Shown here: positions 1-11,526 of the stretch, piece by piece
How positions within the stretch are numbered: position 1 is the first letter of the stretch
How the letters are laid out: every line of letters begins with the position of its first letter
Assembly (NCBI GenBank): GCA_038049695.1
Contig: CP142455.1
Location: 34,571,501-34,635,500, forward strand
Direction: 5' to 3'
Source: Cinnamomum chago
Lineage: Eukaryota; Streptophyta; Magnoliopsida; Laurales; Lauraceae
DNA: 64,000 nucleotides
Notes under the pieces: model-generated
What the model was told of the DNA's origin: nothing
Databases searched by the model: none
Seen by the model: only the letters and a program-made list of their open reading frames with translations
Program-made: the position numbers and the translations under genes

Positions 1-747
1 ATTTACCAATAATTAAGCAAAGCATGAAAACATATGATTAAGGAAAGTAGAGCCTACTTGGTGATTTAACTTCATTAATCCAAGCTTTAGCTTTCCTAAT
101 GATCCCCTTCATCCCTTAGTTCATTCCCCTTTCATTGGCCTCAAAACCTCTCAAGGAGGGCCTTAAAAATGCTAACTTTTGGGAAATGAATGAACTAGTA
201 TTTATAGCCAAAAAGTGCCCAACGGCTCTTCCCCGGTCGACCTGGCCTTCACAACGGTAAAAAATCTGACTGTTTGAAAAAGGGCACAACGGCTCTTTCC
301 CGGTCGACCCGCAGTGGGCTCGGTCGACCGGGCCCCTGGGCCGGTCGACCGAGCCCACTGCTGGTCGACCCGGGCCTGGGACCAAAATTCTCTAAAATTT
401 CATTTTTCAAAGTATTTCTTGAAGGGAACTTTTGGGCCACTGAATCAAGCTTGGAAACATGGTTTAAATCAAACTAAGAGGATTAAAACCATGAAACATA
501 AAAAGCCTAAAATGATTTGAAAGATATAAAACATAGGCTAGCTTGATTTGAAAAAATTCTTTTCAAATTAAAATGCATCCAAGTTTAAAAATAAAGCATG
601 CATAAATCAATATTTCTTCAAGTCCAAAAACCAATGCATGTGTAAACCAAGATTTCAAGATTTTCTAAATCAATGCATGTGTGTAAATTCAAATGATGCT
701 AGAATGATAATGCATCCATCAAATTGCAATGCACAAAATCCCTAACA
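1..747 (-). mobile_element. Long LTR, SIRE-like Ty1/copia type (part; left side outside window)
   Basis: This stretch aligns end to end with 62679-63421, which lies in a complete LTR flanked by a perfect target duplication, so the outer edge at 747 (CCCTAACA, an LTR terminus) is well placed. The orientation is minus: a TATA box (TATAAATA) reads on the minus strand at 199-206 and the terminus reads TGTTAGGGATTTTG. The LTR sits inside the gag region of a minus-strand Tat gypsy element; CACAT at 748-752 is the likely right target duplication, but its partner lies outside the window. Whether this is a solo LTR or one end of a full element cannot be told. Family assignment rests on the long LTR and on the terminal sequence seen in the second copy, so SIRE is an inference. 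Confidence 0.75.
235..370. repeat. GGTCGACC palindrome cluster with a perfect hairpin, upstream of the LTR TATA box
   Basis: Five copies of the 8-bp self-complementary GGTCGACC lie at 235-242, 302-309, 322-329, 343-350 and 363-370. Two of them fall in a perfect 19-bp inverted repeat (arms 312-330 and 342-360, 11-nt loop). The cluster is GC-rich in AT-rich surroundings and lies about 30-165 bp upstream of the minus-strand TATA box at 199-206, which is where promoter-proximal elements would be. Confidence 0.85.
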
Positions 748-1400
748 CACATGTCTGTCAAGGACTCGTGTGAAAGGTTTTCTGGACATTTGAACGACAA
801 AGCTTGCCATCTTTTGATAATGGAAGTTGTTGGTTCTTCTTTGCCTTGTTTTTCTATGCATAGGCGAGCTGTAGTCACTGAACTGTCAACATCGAAAAAA
901 TGATCAGTAAATTTTTTCTCTATGTCCTTCCACAACTTTATAGAACCACTTGGTAACCTTTTATACCAATCAAATGCTGTCCCTTTCAATGTACTGATGA
1001 ACAATCGAATTTTTAATGCATCATTATTAGCAATCTCTCCAATCAACACCTTGAAGTGACAGATGTTGATAAGATGAAGTGCTTCCATCATAGGCTTGCA
1101 AATGAAGTCGTTTGAACTTAGGTGGAAATGGCTCGTCTTCCATCCAGGCTGGATAAGGTGGGTTTTATCCTTTTTTGGATGATGTTGCTCCCCCAGTGGC
1201 ATTTTCAATCATCTTTTCGACTACTTCAACCGTGACTAGAGTTTTGCTCAACTCTTCTTCATCATTGTTATGGTCCATATCATGATCATGACTATCTCTT
1301 TGATCACGTCTGTTGTGATCATTGCGAGAATGTCGTTCGGACTCCCTTTGGTTAATCTGGGTTTGAAGAGTGACCATCATTGTCATCATCTATTCAAATT
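748..1400 (-). mobile_element. Gypsy-C: gag remnant of a Tat-type Ty3/gypsy element
   Basis: Minus-strand reading shows a Retrotrans_gag-like stretch, including DALKIRLFISTLKGTAFDWY and later SIKLWKDIEKKFTDHFF, preceded (1165-1389) by a charged, His/Asp/Arg-rich segment. The same order and a similar motif (DALKIHLFVSTLKG) occur in gypsy-B gag at 54577-54984, so both belong to related families. The gag continues out of the window beyond the inserted LTR at 1-747. The element is an old, broken copy with several breaks. Confidence 0.7.
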
Positions 1401-1738
1401 TTTTGTTTGTATCCTAGACATATTGCATGAAACCTAATGGGGGATTTAACTCTGAGAACTCTGGATTACCCTCTTGGCCTATCATATAGACAAGAGCTAC
1501 ACTGGATTTTGATGAGAAAAGACCTGTGAGCTTGCCTAGTACTCCCAATGTTCTTGGTGCATGTTCATTAGATGATCATTGTAAACTACTTGATTCACAA
1601 ATGTGATCTTTTATTGTTACTTTCCTTCCTCTAGCAGTCGTGACACTCCTTGTTTGCGACCGCTGGATGTCAAATAACTCCACCTTTTCCTTAACATAGG
1701 CCGATGATTCTTTCTTTTTCTTACCTTTACCAACCATA

Positions 1739-2770
1739 TTGACCGACATAACTGATTCTTTGGGCTCTTTGGGGATCCATATGGGTACGATCTTAAATTT
1801 ATGGGCCTTGTGGGCCGCTCTTTTTTTTCCTTCTAGATGCCCGTTGGCAGGCCACTTTTACACTTGTCTCATCAGGATCAATTATCCTCTTTGCCCGAGC
1901 CCTTTTGGGATAACGATGAGCTTTGTCTTGCTTGACTTGGTGAAGGGATTGGGTCTGCATAGGTGGGGTCCCACTTGAGTTGACTCGCCTATTAATTCTT
2001 TTTTTATAGCTCTTGGATAGAACTCGAGGTCGGACCATCTGCTTTTTTGCATCGAAGTCATAATCACCCTTTTTGCTTCGAGGTCTAAATTCTGTTGGCA
2101 TGTTCGTTCCTTTCATCATTTGGGGATCATTTGAGCCTTGTAAAAATTTGACTATTAAAGGACCTCTCATTTTCTTAGGTGGGCGTTGTGGGCCCCTTTT
2201 GCCCATTATCACATTCTCTCCCTTAAGCAATGCGAGAGGCTCGAAAGCATTTTCAATGGGTACCGGCAATCGGTCCCATGCACACTAAAGTCTTCCTATG
2301 CCTTGGCGTCCGGCCAGGCTTAGCCACTTTGGTGGGGTAAGGATTAGGATGCGACCTGGTAGCATCATCCCAAGTTCTAGTCTTCCTTACCACTCTGGTG
2401 GGGTAAGTGCTAGATACGAGGGGCTTTTGTTTCATTTTTTAGCGTCCATGACCCGTAAACCGTACCACTCTGGTGGGGCAGGTTTGGGTGCATGGAAGTT
2501 CAAAATTATCTTCATCATTTTTCATTTGATAATTTATATTTGATTGGAATTTAACAAATTGACCAAACTTGGATCCATTCAAAGATACCTTATTTTGAAA
2601 AAGATATGTTGATGGAATTGGGTGAAAGTTAGTCAACTGACAATCAGCTGTTTGGTTAGATGCCTCATGCATGTCCTTTGGAGTTTGACAGTTTGCTAAT
2701 CCTCTGTGAGGTAGAAGACCATTAGCTAGCTGATCAACTTGAAAAGGTTGAAACTTGTCTTGTCTTTTTT
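1739..2770 (-). mobile_element. Gypsy-C: N-terminal coding remnant upstream of gag, with PTRVVR repeats
   Basis: On the minus strand this region carries coding fragments rich in Lys, Arg and Pro. At 2325-2480 a short unit encoding PTRVVR or PTKVAK recurs three times (DNA motif ACCACTCTGGTGGGG and variants). Its place just upstream of the gag remnant on the same strand suggests the 5' end of the gypsy-C gag reading region or a precursor domain. I do not recognise a domain. The element is broken here. Confidence 0.45.
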
Positions 2771-2929
2771 AGGGCAGAGAAGTGGTTCGATTTGCAATTG
2801 ATAGTCTCCAGAGAAGACCTACGTGCTGTAACGTTTTTGGCCCTAATTGCAGAGGTCTAGGGTGCTGTGTTGGCTTGAGCCGGAGAAGAAGACATTCGCC
2901 CGTGCAAAGCAGCAACAAAGGATTCATCT

Positions 2930-3880
2930 ATCATATTTCTCTGTGTTTTGTGAAATTTATCTGAGTTTTTGTGAAACTTATCTGTCTTCTATCATATTTC
3001 TCTGTGTTTTTGGAAAATTTATCTGAGTTTTTTTCAAATTTATCTGAGTTTTTGTGAAATTTATTTGTCTTCTGTCATATTTCTCTGTGTTTTTGGCAAA
3101 TTTATCTGAGTTTTTTAGGAAATTTATTTACGTTTTTTGAAATATATTTGTATTTTTTAATTTTATCTGCGTCTTTTGAAATTTACTTGTGTTTTTTAAA
3201 ATTTATTTGCGTTTCTTGAAATAAAATTAACTGAGTTTTGACAAAAATACTTGAGTTTTTGGAAAATTTCTCAGAAACTTGGCAAATGATTTATCTGAGT
3301 TTGGCACATGTGTTTGCGTTTTTGAATTTTATTTGTGTCTTTTGAAATTTATTTGCATTATTTGAAATTTATTTACATTTTTTGAATTTATCTAAGTTTT
3401 TTAGCAAATTTATTTACGTTTTTTGAAATCTATTTGCATTTTTTAATTTTATTTGCGTCTTTTGAAATTTATTTGTGTCTTTTTAAATTTAGTTGCATTT
3501 TTTGAAATAAACTTAACTTAGTTTTGGCAAAAATACTTGAGTTTTTGGCAAATTTTTTAGATTTGGAAAATGTTTTATCTGAGTTTAGCAAATGTGTTTG
3601 TGTTTTTGAATTTTACTTGCATCTTTTGAAATTTATTTGCGTTATTTTGAAATTTATTTGCATTTTTTTAATTTTCTTTGGATCTGTTGAGATTTATTTG
3701 AGTCTTTTGAAATTTATTTACATTTTCTAAACTTTATTTCGATCTTTTTTAAACTTATTTGCATCTTTTTAAATTTATTTGCGTTCTTTTGAAACTTATT
3801 GATTCTTTAAAAAAACTACTGTCTTTTTAAATTTATTTGTGTTATTTTAAAATTTACTTGTGTTGTTTTAGAATTTAATT
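2930..3880. repeat. Degenerate AT-rich tandem repeat (unit near ATTTATTTGCGTTTTTTGAA)
   Basis: About 950 bp made of drifting 20-35-bp units built on ATTTATTTGCG/ATTTATCTGAG followed by TTTTTGAAA. Individual units vary (TTTGCATT, TTTGTGTC, TTTACGTT), so no single period is exact. It lies between the gypsy-C coding remnant and its putative 5' LTR, a place where Tat elements often keep repeat-rich leaders. Any open frame in it is a by-product of the repeat. Confidence 0.8.
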
Positions 3881-4690
3881 GAGAATCTCATTAATGGGGT
3901 TCCATTAAACGTGGGTAATTAAATGGTTGTTGGCCATTATTAATAGGATATCCCACCAATCATGGGATATGATTTATAGAAAGGGCAAATTGGACATTTC
4001 AGGTATGGGAATGTTTGTGAGGGACCGTTGGCTGCATGACTTTTTTTTGTGGACTGTTTGCAACAAAGTCACACTTTGAGGGACCTCTTGCTGAATCCCC
4101 CAAGAAAGAAACAATGAGTTTTAGTCCCACCGGGTTTATAGAAATTTATTTTGATAGTTTAGTGGATTTGTAGAACCCAGTAAGCTCATTAGGTGTAGGA
4201 AGATATTTGGATTAAACATAAACAAAGATTGACATTTAATAAAATGTTCATGAGTCCTTGAATCAGTAGATCCACAAACTATTCCACCATGATCTTTTGG
4301 AATGTGTGACAATATTTGTCTGCATGCATGGATTTTTAAGGATTAAATAGCTTGTATCAATATACATGACTTGTTCTTTTGTTGACTTAATGAGTCAATT
4401 AGCTAACTCTCTTGTGCTAAAACAAGTCTTCAAACAGAACATTCTTTAGAATTGCATTCTATAAACAATTTATAAACAGTCTTTAGAAATTGACTGTATA
4501 TTTGAACACTCTCAAAGATCAGGTATGTCTCAAGCTAACTTTAACTAGCATATTGTTTCAAACAAACGAGTGCCAAACAAGACCCATGCCATAAGAAACT
4601 AAGTGTGCTGTGAGCACTTATTTTCTCGCATTGGATGATGACAGCCGCTACCTGAATGAATTATGGTTTACCATACCTACCAAAAAAAAA
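3881..4690. other. No gene seen; probable gypsy-C leader or LTR margin
   Basis: AT-rich unique-looking sequence with no coherent reading frame. I looked for a primer-binding site and an LTR edge, and found none I could support. Confidence 0.5.
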
Positions 4691-6302
4691 AAAACTTGAG
4701 ATGAATATTCACTGATAATGACATCAATTCATTCTTCTGTTTTTGTATTCATGAAAAGAAATTTACAATGCCGCATTATCTACAAGCAATAAATTTCAGA
4801 GAGAGCAGAAAATGTAAACTAAAAAAAAATATTCTAGACATGCAATTCCCATTTCTCGTTTTACATGAAATGCAAATAGACAGTAAAAAAATGTAGGGAT
4901 ATGGTTCAAAACTAGGAAATCATTCTCCATCACTTGATGGAAGCATGATCCTAGTCCTTAACCTGCTTCAAATCTTTTCTTCAGGAAATGATCTCTTCGC
5001 TTGATAATTCTGGCAGCGCTTCGTTGGATAATGGCAGCGTAGTTCTCTCTCAGTTTTTTTTTTGTATGAAATTCTACAGAGTTATTTTTTGTTTTTTTCT
5101 TCCCCCTTTCTTGCACTAGGTAGTGGCCTTTTATAGGCTTCTTGGAGCCATCTCCAAGGTAGTTGCTGCCCCCATGTTCTCCACTTTCCTACTATTTTCT
5201 CTAGCTTTGAGTGGATGAACACCACCTGTCCTCCTCTAACTAACTACCTTTCCATTTCTTATGATTGTTTGCCTTCATCTAACGAGTGGGTGACATTTTC
5301 AACATGAGGTGGTGGCATTTTCATCTAAATAGTCAGTATTACTCTTAGACTCCACATGTCATTTAACCACATGTTTGCAAAAGACCTGGCCCCCATCACA
5401 TGATTGTTGTTCATACAATTTTTTGGCAACATGACTAAATTACCAAGCTCATATATAATAGCCTATCAAATTTGGTCACATGGATTGGATGACATGGTCA
5501 CCAAAAAAAAATCAGCTTGGTCCTATATTAATTGGTCCCAACACACTACCACATAAATCTGAGAGAGTCTGATGGGTCATGGAAATTAATTGGATAAAGA
5601 TCCAATACTACTCATACGGTATAACATGGGGTGTGACTCACATAAACAGGGGGCCAATTATGAACTTGGGAGTGAGCCCAATGGCTAAAAAGATTTGAAC
5701 ATGTCAATACATAAGTGAACCCAATAAATAGCTGGGATTAGGCCCATCTAAATAGGTCCCGCAACAATGGGTCTTATGTCCCATAGATTGTCATTTTTAG
5801 CCTGGGTTAAGCCTAGGCCAGAAATTAGCTTTGGCTTAGACCAAGGTCAGAAATGACCCTCCTCTACTCAATCAGAACTGGCCGTATGGACTAATTCATA
5901 TGGCTTAGGCTAGAAATTGGCATGGATTAATTCATATGGTTCAGGCCAGAAATTGACCAGAACCATCATCAACAAAGGTTGGTCACATGACTGGACTCAA
6001 CCAAAATTAGTCATGTGGTTTAGGCCCAAAAACTCAGCTTGGGCTTCATTGGACTTGACATGATATGGTTACACAAGTTGACTTGAACCAATATTAATCA
6101 TATTAATCTCCTTTGTAAATTCAAGAGATCTTGACAGGACGCGCCAAATTCATTAGGGTACAACTCCATGCCATGTATTGGTCACCAATCATTGGCTTGA
6201 GGATGGGTCCGGTGGCTAAATTGATTTAGTCCCACTTGATCAAGATCACGCTACCTAAGGTCCAAGCATTGATGATGATGAATATATATATATCTTCCAA
6301 CA
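4691..6302 (-). mobile_element. Probable gypsy-C 5' LTR (right edge placed, left edge not)
   Basis: A canonical TATA box (TATAAAAGG) reads on the minus strand at 5127-5135, the same strand as the gypsy-C coding remnants. The right edge is placed at 6302 because similarity to gypsy-B begins at 6303 and the preceding bases end in CCAACA, so the minus strand starts TGTTGG as an LTR should. Degenerate short repeats on GGCCAGAAATT occur at 5770-6000. The left edge is a guess. No coding frame is seen. Confidence 0.45.
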
Positions 6303-8080
6303 TCCTCATGCTCAAACGGCAGGATAAAACTCAACCAAAACAAGAAGTCCATGAAAAGGCAGAGACCTGCTGTACTGCTTCACTGAGGGCAACAGAAAAG
6401 TCCTTTCCCGAGACTTCAAAGGTGGTAAGAAGATTCTCTCTAAGTGACTTCATGCCACCTCATTTCATAAATGAAACCACGCAGGGGGCATCATACTCTT
6501 GCAATTCAGTAGTCGGATTCTCCATGAATGGATACGAGTCCAGTGATACCGACGAGTGGGGAGGAATCCCTTGATACAGGAGAATATATACCTCTCTGAT
6601 GAAGACAGGGTTCCTGGAACTCACCTTATGCTAGTAATTTGGTATAACCCTTACAGCCATAAGAATCATGGTCTGATGATGAAGAAGACCAAGAGGTTGT
6701 CCAAGAAGATGTTGTTGACCTAGCACTCGCCATTGTTCCAGTGGATCCTAACCTTGTTGAATCACAAGGAGCAAACGAAGAAGAAGATTTGGCTCCCATG
6801 CTTGATCCTAAAGAATATGCAAGGATCTTGCTACATCTTGCCATAGAGCAAGAGCAAGATTGTGTTAATGAGCTTCTTCACAATTAAAATCTAAAATTAG
6901 AAGTCCTTGAAGACCACCAGGTACCTCCTCCTTTAACTCCTAAAAATGGAGAAAACCGTTAGATTGATAATCCTCTTACATCCGAGGATGAGTTCGAAAC
7001 CCAACAGTCCATGTTAGGGATGTCTCCTATCGGAGCAACCTGTAATGTGATAGTTCGGGACGAATAGTGCCTCCGAAGCCTCGTCTGCTGAGATCACTTA
7101 CTCTCAGACCACATTTGGTAGTATATCTTCTGAGGCTACATCTTCTTAAGTGACTTCCACTGAGATATTACCTTCTTAGGCTTCGTCTCCTGAAACTATG
7201 ACATCAAAACTCACACCCCTCCTGACTGATCATCATGACGAAGTTCCGACTGATATCTTCTTTAACGAAAATCCAGTCAATTGGTTCCAGATACCCCTCC
7301 ACATAGGTGATGTCTGGACTGATAAATTATTCGACAAAGAAGAAAAGTTGCTGGATTATGTTCAGGACTTGTTCCTGAAAAATGATTCATGCAACGTAAT
7401 CACTGAGGATGGCAATTCTGCTGCACACACATCTTCAACAAATGGGAAGGATCAACCCCTTGATCCCAAGGGTGATCTTCCAAATGGAGACCCTTCTCAA
7501 GAAGCACTCGAAGTTGGTAAAGGTACCTACTCTAGTTGGGATTACCACAAAAATTACAGCCAACCTTCCTTTTCTACTTATGTAAATCCTTCGGGAAAAG
7601 ATGTGATAAACACCCCAATTGGCAACATTAATGAAAATGCAGGCCCCAAGGAGGCTTTCAAGTATGACTTGATTGAGCACTTTAAACACATACCTACACG
7701 ATTGCACATCTTAGACTAATTACGAATGTCTGCACACACTCGAGATAATCTGATTTTAGAATTACAAATGCTGAATGCGGATGTAGACAAATATGCCTTA
7801 CAAGTCCTACAAATTGAAATGGACTCTAGGGTCAACAAATCAGATACTTCCTCAAAAGGAGAAGATAAGAAAACTGAGGGATCTTGTAATGAATGCCTCT
7901 CGGCTCAAAAACCAGAAAATGCAACCATCGCCTTCACTAAGGAAGACCTCCCACTTGGTGAGACAAGGCACAACCGAACCTTGTACTTCACAGGGTACAT
8001 CAAGGAAATGCCAATACATAGAGTCCAGATCGACCCAGGTTCTGCACTCAACCTCATCTCCATTCGGCTCTTGAAGAGTT
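6303..8080 (+). mobile_element. Gypsy-A: Tat-type element, gag-pol linker and start of protease
   Basis: Plus-strand fragments here match, in order, the gypsy-B sequence that runs leftward from 33111: an acidic linker (6303-6580), a spacer, a Ser/Asp-rich segment (7198-7719) with PKEAFKYDLIEHFKHIPTRL, and the beginning of a retropepsin-like domain (LYFTGYIKE, then DPGSALNLIS) at 7930-8080. Gag is not present; it would lie left of the inserted gypsy-C. The right edge is the copia-A LTR at 8081. The copy is broken in many places and old. Confidence 0.75.
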
Positions 8081-9834
8081 TGTTGGAAATTAGGTGGGCC
8101 ATTCAGATAGGTTTCAAAAAACTTTTGACCCACTTGATGCAGGGATCAACTATCTAGAAGGCAACACACCCAATCCAGGATGCAATCCCTCAAACTCATA
8201 AACCATGTACAACAATATATCCTATCTAGAAGATAGAAAACAACACCTAAATATGCAACCACGAAATCCACAACATACAAGAATGTAGATTATACCTTTG
8301 GAGCTTAGTAGTTCTCTAATGGAGAATTTGAATTCTTTCTTTTGATGATGAACACCTTCACTTAATCAAATCAGAATCTCCAACACCCTTTGATCTTCCT
8401 CGCTATGACCCGTATTAGATCTCTTTTCTCAAGTAGATGGTGGAATCTCCAAGAGAAAAACCCTAGAGGAAACTAGAAGAGATAGAGGAAGAAGAGTGTG
8501 CAACATTTGCACTAGGGATCTTGGGCGTGAATTCCAAGATGGGACATGCATAGGGGACGTCCAAGGGCTCCTCTCCTCCTTTTATAGCATTCAAGCCACC
8601 TCCTCTTACTAATTGAAATAGAAGTCTTACTTCCACTACAATTAGTTGCTTACTAAATCACAATTGGAAGTCTTACTTCAAATATGATTAGTAACTTCCT
8701 CTTTTACTAATTAAAATAGAAGTCTCACTTCCATTTATAATTAGTAACTTACTATTACCACTATTAGAAGTCTCACTTCAAATAGAAATAGTAACTTTCT
8801 AGTTCCTTTTTAGAGTTCTACTATAATTAGTATCTTTCTAATATCTTGGGCTAGCGTGGGGACCACTAGGGATTCCTTAGAAAGCTGGCTCCAACTGGGA
8901 CACGTGACCCCAAATCTCATGTGCAATCCGGGCCCACAGTTAATTGCAACTAACTCCACTATATAAATGCAATTGAACTCCATTCTTAGGAATATATATT
9001 ATAATGAAGACCCTAAACTTCCCTATTACCACAAGTAGGCCCCTCCATCTATATTCATGGATCAATTGGACCTGTCCACCAAATTAGATCCATATCTTAT
9101 TATCCTTGAGCCCCAATTAATTATAGCGATCATTTGGTACCGATCCAATTAACTCTTAATCAGAATGGGTGCGCACTTACCAATGATAAACTCATTAATT
9201 GGCACAAGGGGATATTAAAAGTAGATTCCATCTTGACCATTGAATGTTCCCACAGCTCTACTACCACGTACTCAAATCACCGAAGTGTTGACCTACAATT
9301 AGCCTCACTCATTGGTGACTCAAAGCAAATGCATAGATAGAAACTTGAGTACATTAATGTCTCAGGATTATGAGCCTATTGCTAGGGAATTATGAGAGCA
9401 GACCTTAAAGTATAGACAGTGTATATAAGGTGCATCTCATGGTCCTTCAATACATCCAATGTACCAGCACCATGATCCAGAATCTTACATTCCTATGATC
9501 GAGACAAATCACACTATCTCATAGTGATCAAAGTGCTGTAACCTTGTTAGATGAGATGCCCAATCTCATCACTGGTTGTGAAGATATTTAAGTATAAGAT
9601 TTGTAATACATGTCTTCTGTATGTGGATCTTATCCACACACATGTATTACATCTAGTATACTTGTGGACTCCGGTTCATCTCATGAACCATTTTGTCATT
9701 CGTATTGGTTATGTGCAAGTATATAATTAAAAACACCATTCATCTCATGAAAGGAAAGCATGATTGTATTGAAAAATAAAGAAATTAATCATTTATTACA
9801 TCAAATTCTTGGTATTGAGACCATAAAACTAACA
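8081..9834 (-). repeat. Copia-A 3' LTR (1754 bp)
   Basis: On the minus strand it begins TGTTAGTTTTATGG and ends CCAACA. It matches the partial LTR at 15542-16990 and the LTR of copia-B at 57674-59446 in opposite orientation. The internal edge touches the polypurine tract at 9835. A 68-codon frame at 9134-9340 runs antisense to the element and is discounted. Confidence 0.93.
8578..8779 (-). promoter_or_regulatory. Copia-A U3: TATA box and four GAAGT-n3-ACTTC palindromes
   Basis: A TATA box (CTATAAAAGG) reads on the minus strand at 8578-8587. Upstream of it on that strand lie four near-identical 13-bp inverted repeats at 8621-8633, 8667-8679, 8719-8731 and 8767-8779, spaced 46-52 bp apart. The same array occurs in copia-B at about 58727-58892, upstream of its TATA box (58926-58934). 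Regular spacing and promoter-proximal position suggest repeated U3 enhancer-type sites; that function is inferred. Confidence 0.65.
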
Positions 9835-9850
9835 ATCTCCCACTTGGGCT
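9835..9850 (-). promoter_or_regulatory. Polypurine tract of copia-A
   Basis: On the minus strand CCCAAGTGGGAGAT directly precedes the 3' LTR. The purine core AGTGGGAGAT is the usual plus-strand primer of plant Ty1/copia elements. Confidence 0.8.
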
Positions 9851-9921
9851 CCTTGCCAATCAGGATTGCATCTCATGCCCATCCCATCTACATGCTGCTC
9901 AAAGACTTTGGTGGTCAAAGG

Positions 9922-11518
9922 CTAAGTAAAAGGATCTGCCAGATTGTCCACAGAGGCTATCTTGGTGATAGCAATGTCACCTCTCTGCACAATCTCTCTG
10001 ACCAAGTGATACTTCCTCTGTACGTGCTTTTGGCTTTTATGGCTACTGGGTTCCTTGGACTGAGCAACTACCCCGCTGTTGTCACAGTAAACTGTGAGCG
10101 GCTGTCGCGCCAAAGGTACCACTCCAAGTTCCAAAAGGAGTCTTCTGAGCCATACTGCTTCCTTCACTGCTTAACAAGCCGCTACATATTCAGCCTCAGA
10201 AGTGGAATCAGCGATACATTCCTGTTTAATACTCCTCCAGCTGATAGCTCCTCCACCAAGCATAAACACATAACCAGAGGTGGATTTCCTGGAATCCTTA
10301 TCCGACATAAAGTCAGAATCTGTGTATCCGACTGGAATCAGCTCATCACTGCCATAAATTAACATGTAATCTCTAGTTCTTCTCAAGTACTTAAGGATAT
10401 ATTTTACAGCAGTCCAATGGTCAGGACCTGGGTTAGACTGATATCTGCTGACTAAGCCCACTGAATGATAGATATCCGGTCTAGTACAAAGTATAGCATA
10501 CATGAGGCTACCAACGCTAAAGTGTATGGAATTGCTCTCATTTTCTTCTTTTCCTCCGGGGTCTTGGGACCCTGATCCTTGGAAAGGTGCACTCCATGCC
10601 TAAAAGGTGTGATAACCTTCTTGGAGTCCTGCATAATAAACCGTACCAGTACCTTATCTATGTAAGCAGCTTGAGATAAGCCAACCATCCTATTTTTTCT
10701 GTCTCGATGGAGTTTGATCCCTAGGATGTAACTAGCTTCTCCCAAGTCCTTCATATCAAAAGTCTTTGCTAACCAAACTTTTACTGTTGACAACATTCCT
10801 ATATCCTTCCCAAGGAGAAGGATGTCGTCGACATATAAAATCAGAAAAACTACCATGTCACCTTCATTTTTCATGTACACACATGACTCATCCGGATTTT
10901 GACAAAAACCAAAAGATTTGATTGCCCGGTCAAAACGGATGTCCAGCTTCGGAATGCCTGCTTCAGTCGATAAATGGACTTCTGCAGCTTGCAAACTCTT
11001 TGCTTTTGGTTACTTGCTATAAAACCGTCTGGCTACATCATATAGATGTCTTCATCAAGATGGCCGTTGAGAAACTCCGTCTTGACATCCATTTGCCAAA
11101 TCTCGTAATCGAGATGAGCCACAACGGATAAGAGTATCCAGATGGACTTGAGCATGGCTATCCATGAGAAGGTTTCCTCATAATTGATACCCTCTTTCTG
11201 AGTATACCCTTTCGTAACAAGCCTGGCCTTAAAGGTCTCAACTCTTCCATCTGGTCCTCTTTTTCTCTTGTAGACCCACTTGCACCCAATAAGTTTGATA
11301 TTGGCAGGCAAGTCCACAAGTGTCCAGACCTAATTAGAGTACATAGACTCCATTTCAGCTTTCATAGCATCTTGCCAATGTCTCGAATCTATGTCAATAA
11401 TTGCTTCATCATAGTTACAGGGATCCTGTTCCAGTTCTTCCGGGATTGCCTTGTAAGACTCTCCCAAGAACGAGAACCTATCAGGGGGCCTGATTATTCT
11501 CCCACTACGACGACGCAC
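9922..11518 (-). mobile_element. Copia-A: reverse transcriptase and RNase H region
   Basis: Minus-strand fragments show the copia RT entry (IGCKWVYKRKRGPDGRVETF, KARLVTKGYTQKEGINYEETF), the catalytic box (LYVDDILLLGKD) and the RNase H with KSTSGYVFMLGGG and SEAEYVAA, then KEAVWLRRLL near the end. This is the usual order for Ty1/copia, with integrase upstream. The region is broken into several open pieces. Confidence 0.9.
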
Positions 11519-11526
11519 TGGTGTAA

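Noticed and set aside
4691-6302. Exact left edge and primer site of the gypsy-C LTR
   Set aside because: I found a TATA box and a plausible right terminus, but no TG edge with an adjoining tRNA-complementary site that I trust.
9134-9340. 68-codon frame conserved in three LTR copies (also 16604-16810 and 58169-58375)
   Set aside because: It is antisense to the element, begins at a non-ATG codon, and is shared only because the LTRs are copies of one another.
9760-10362. 200-codon plus-strand frame
   Set aside because: Antisense shadow of copia-A RNase H.
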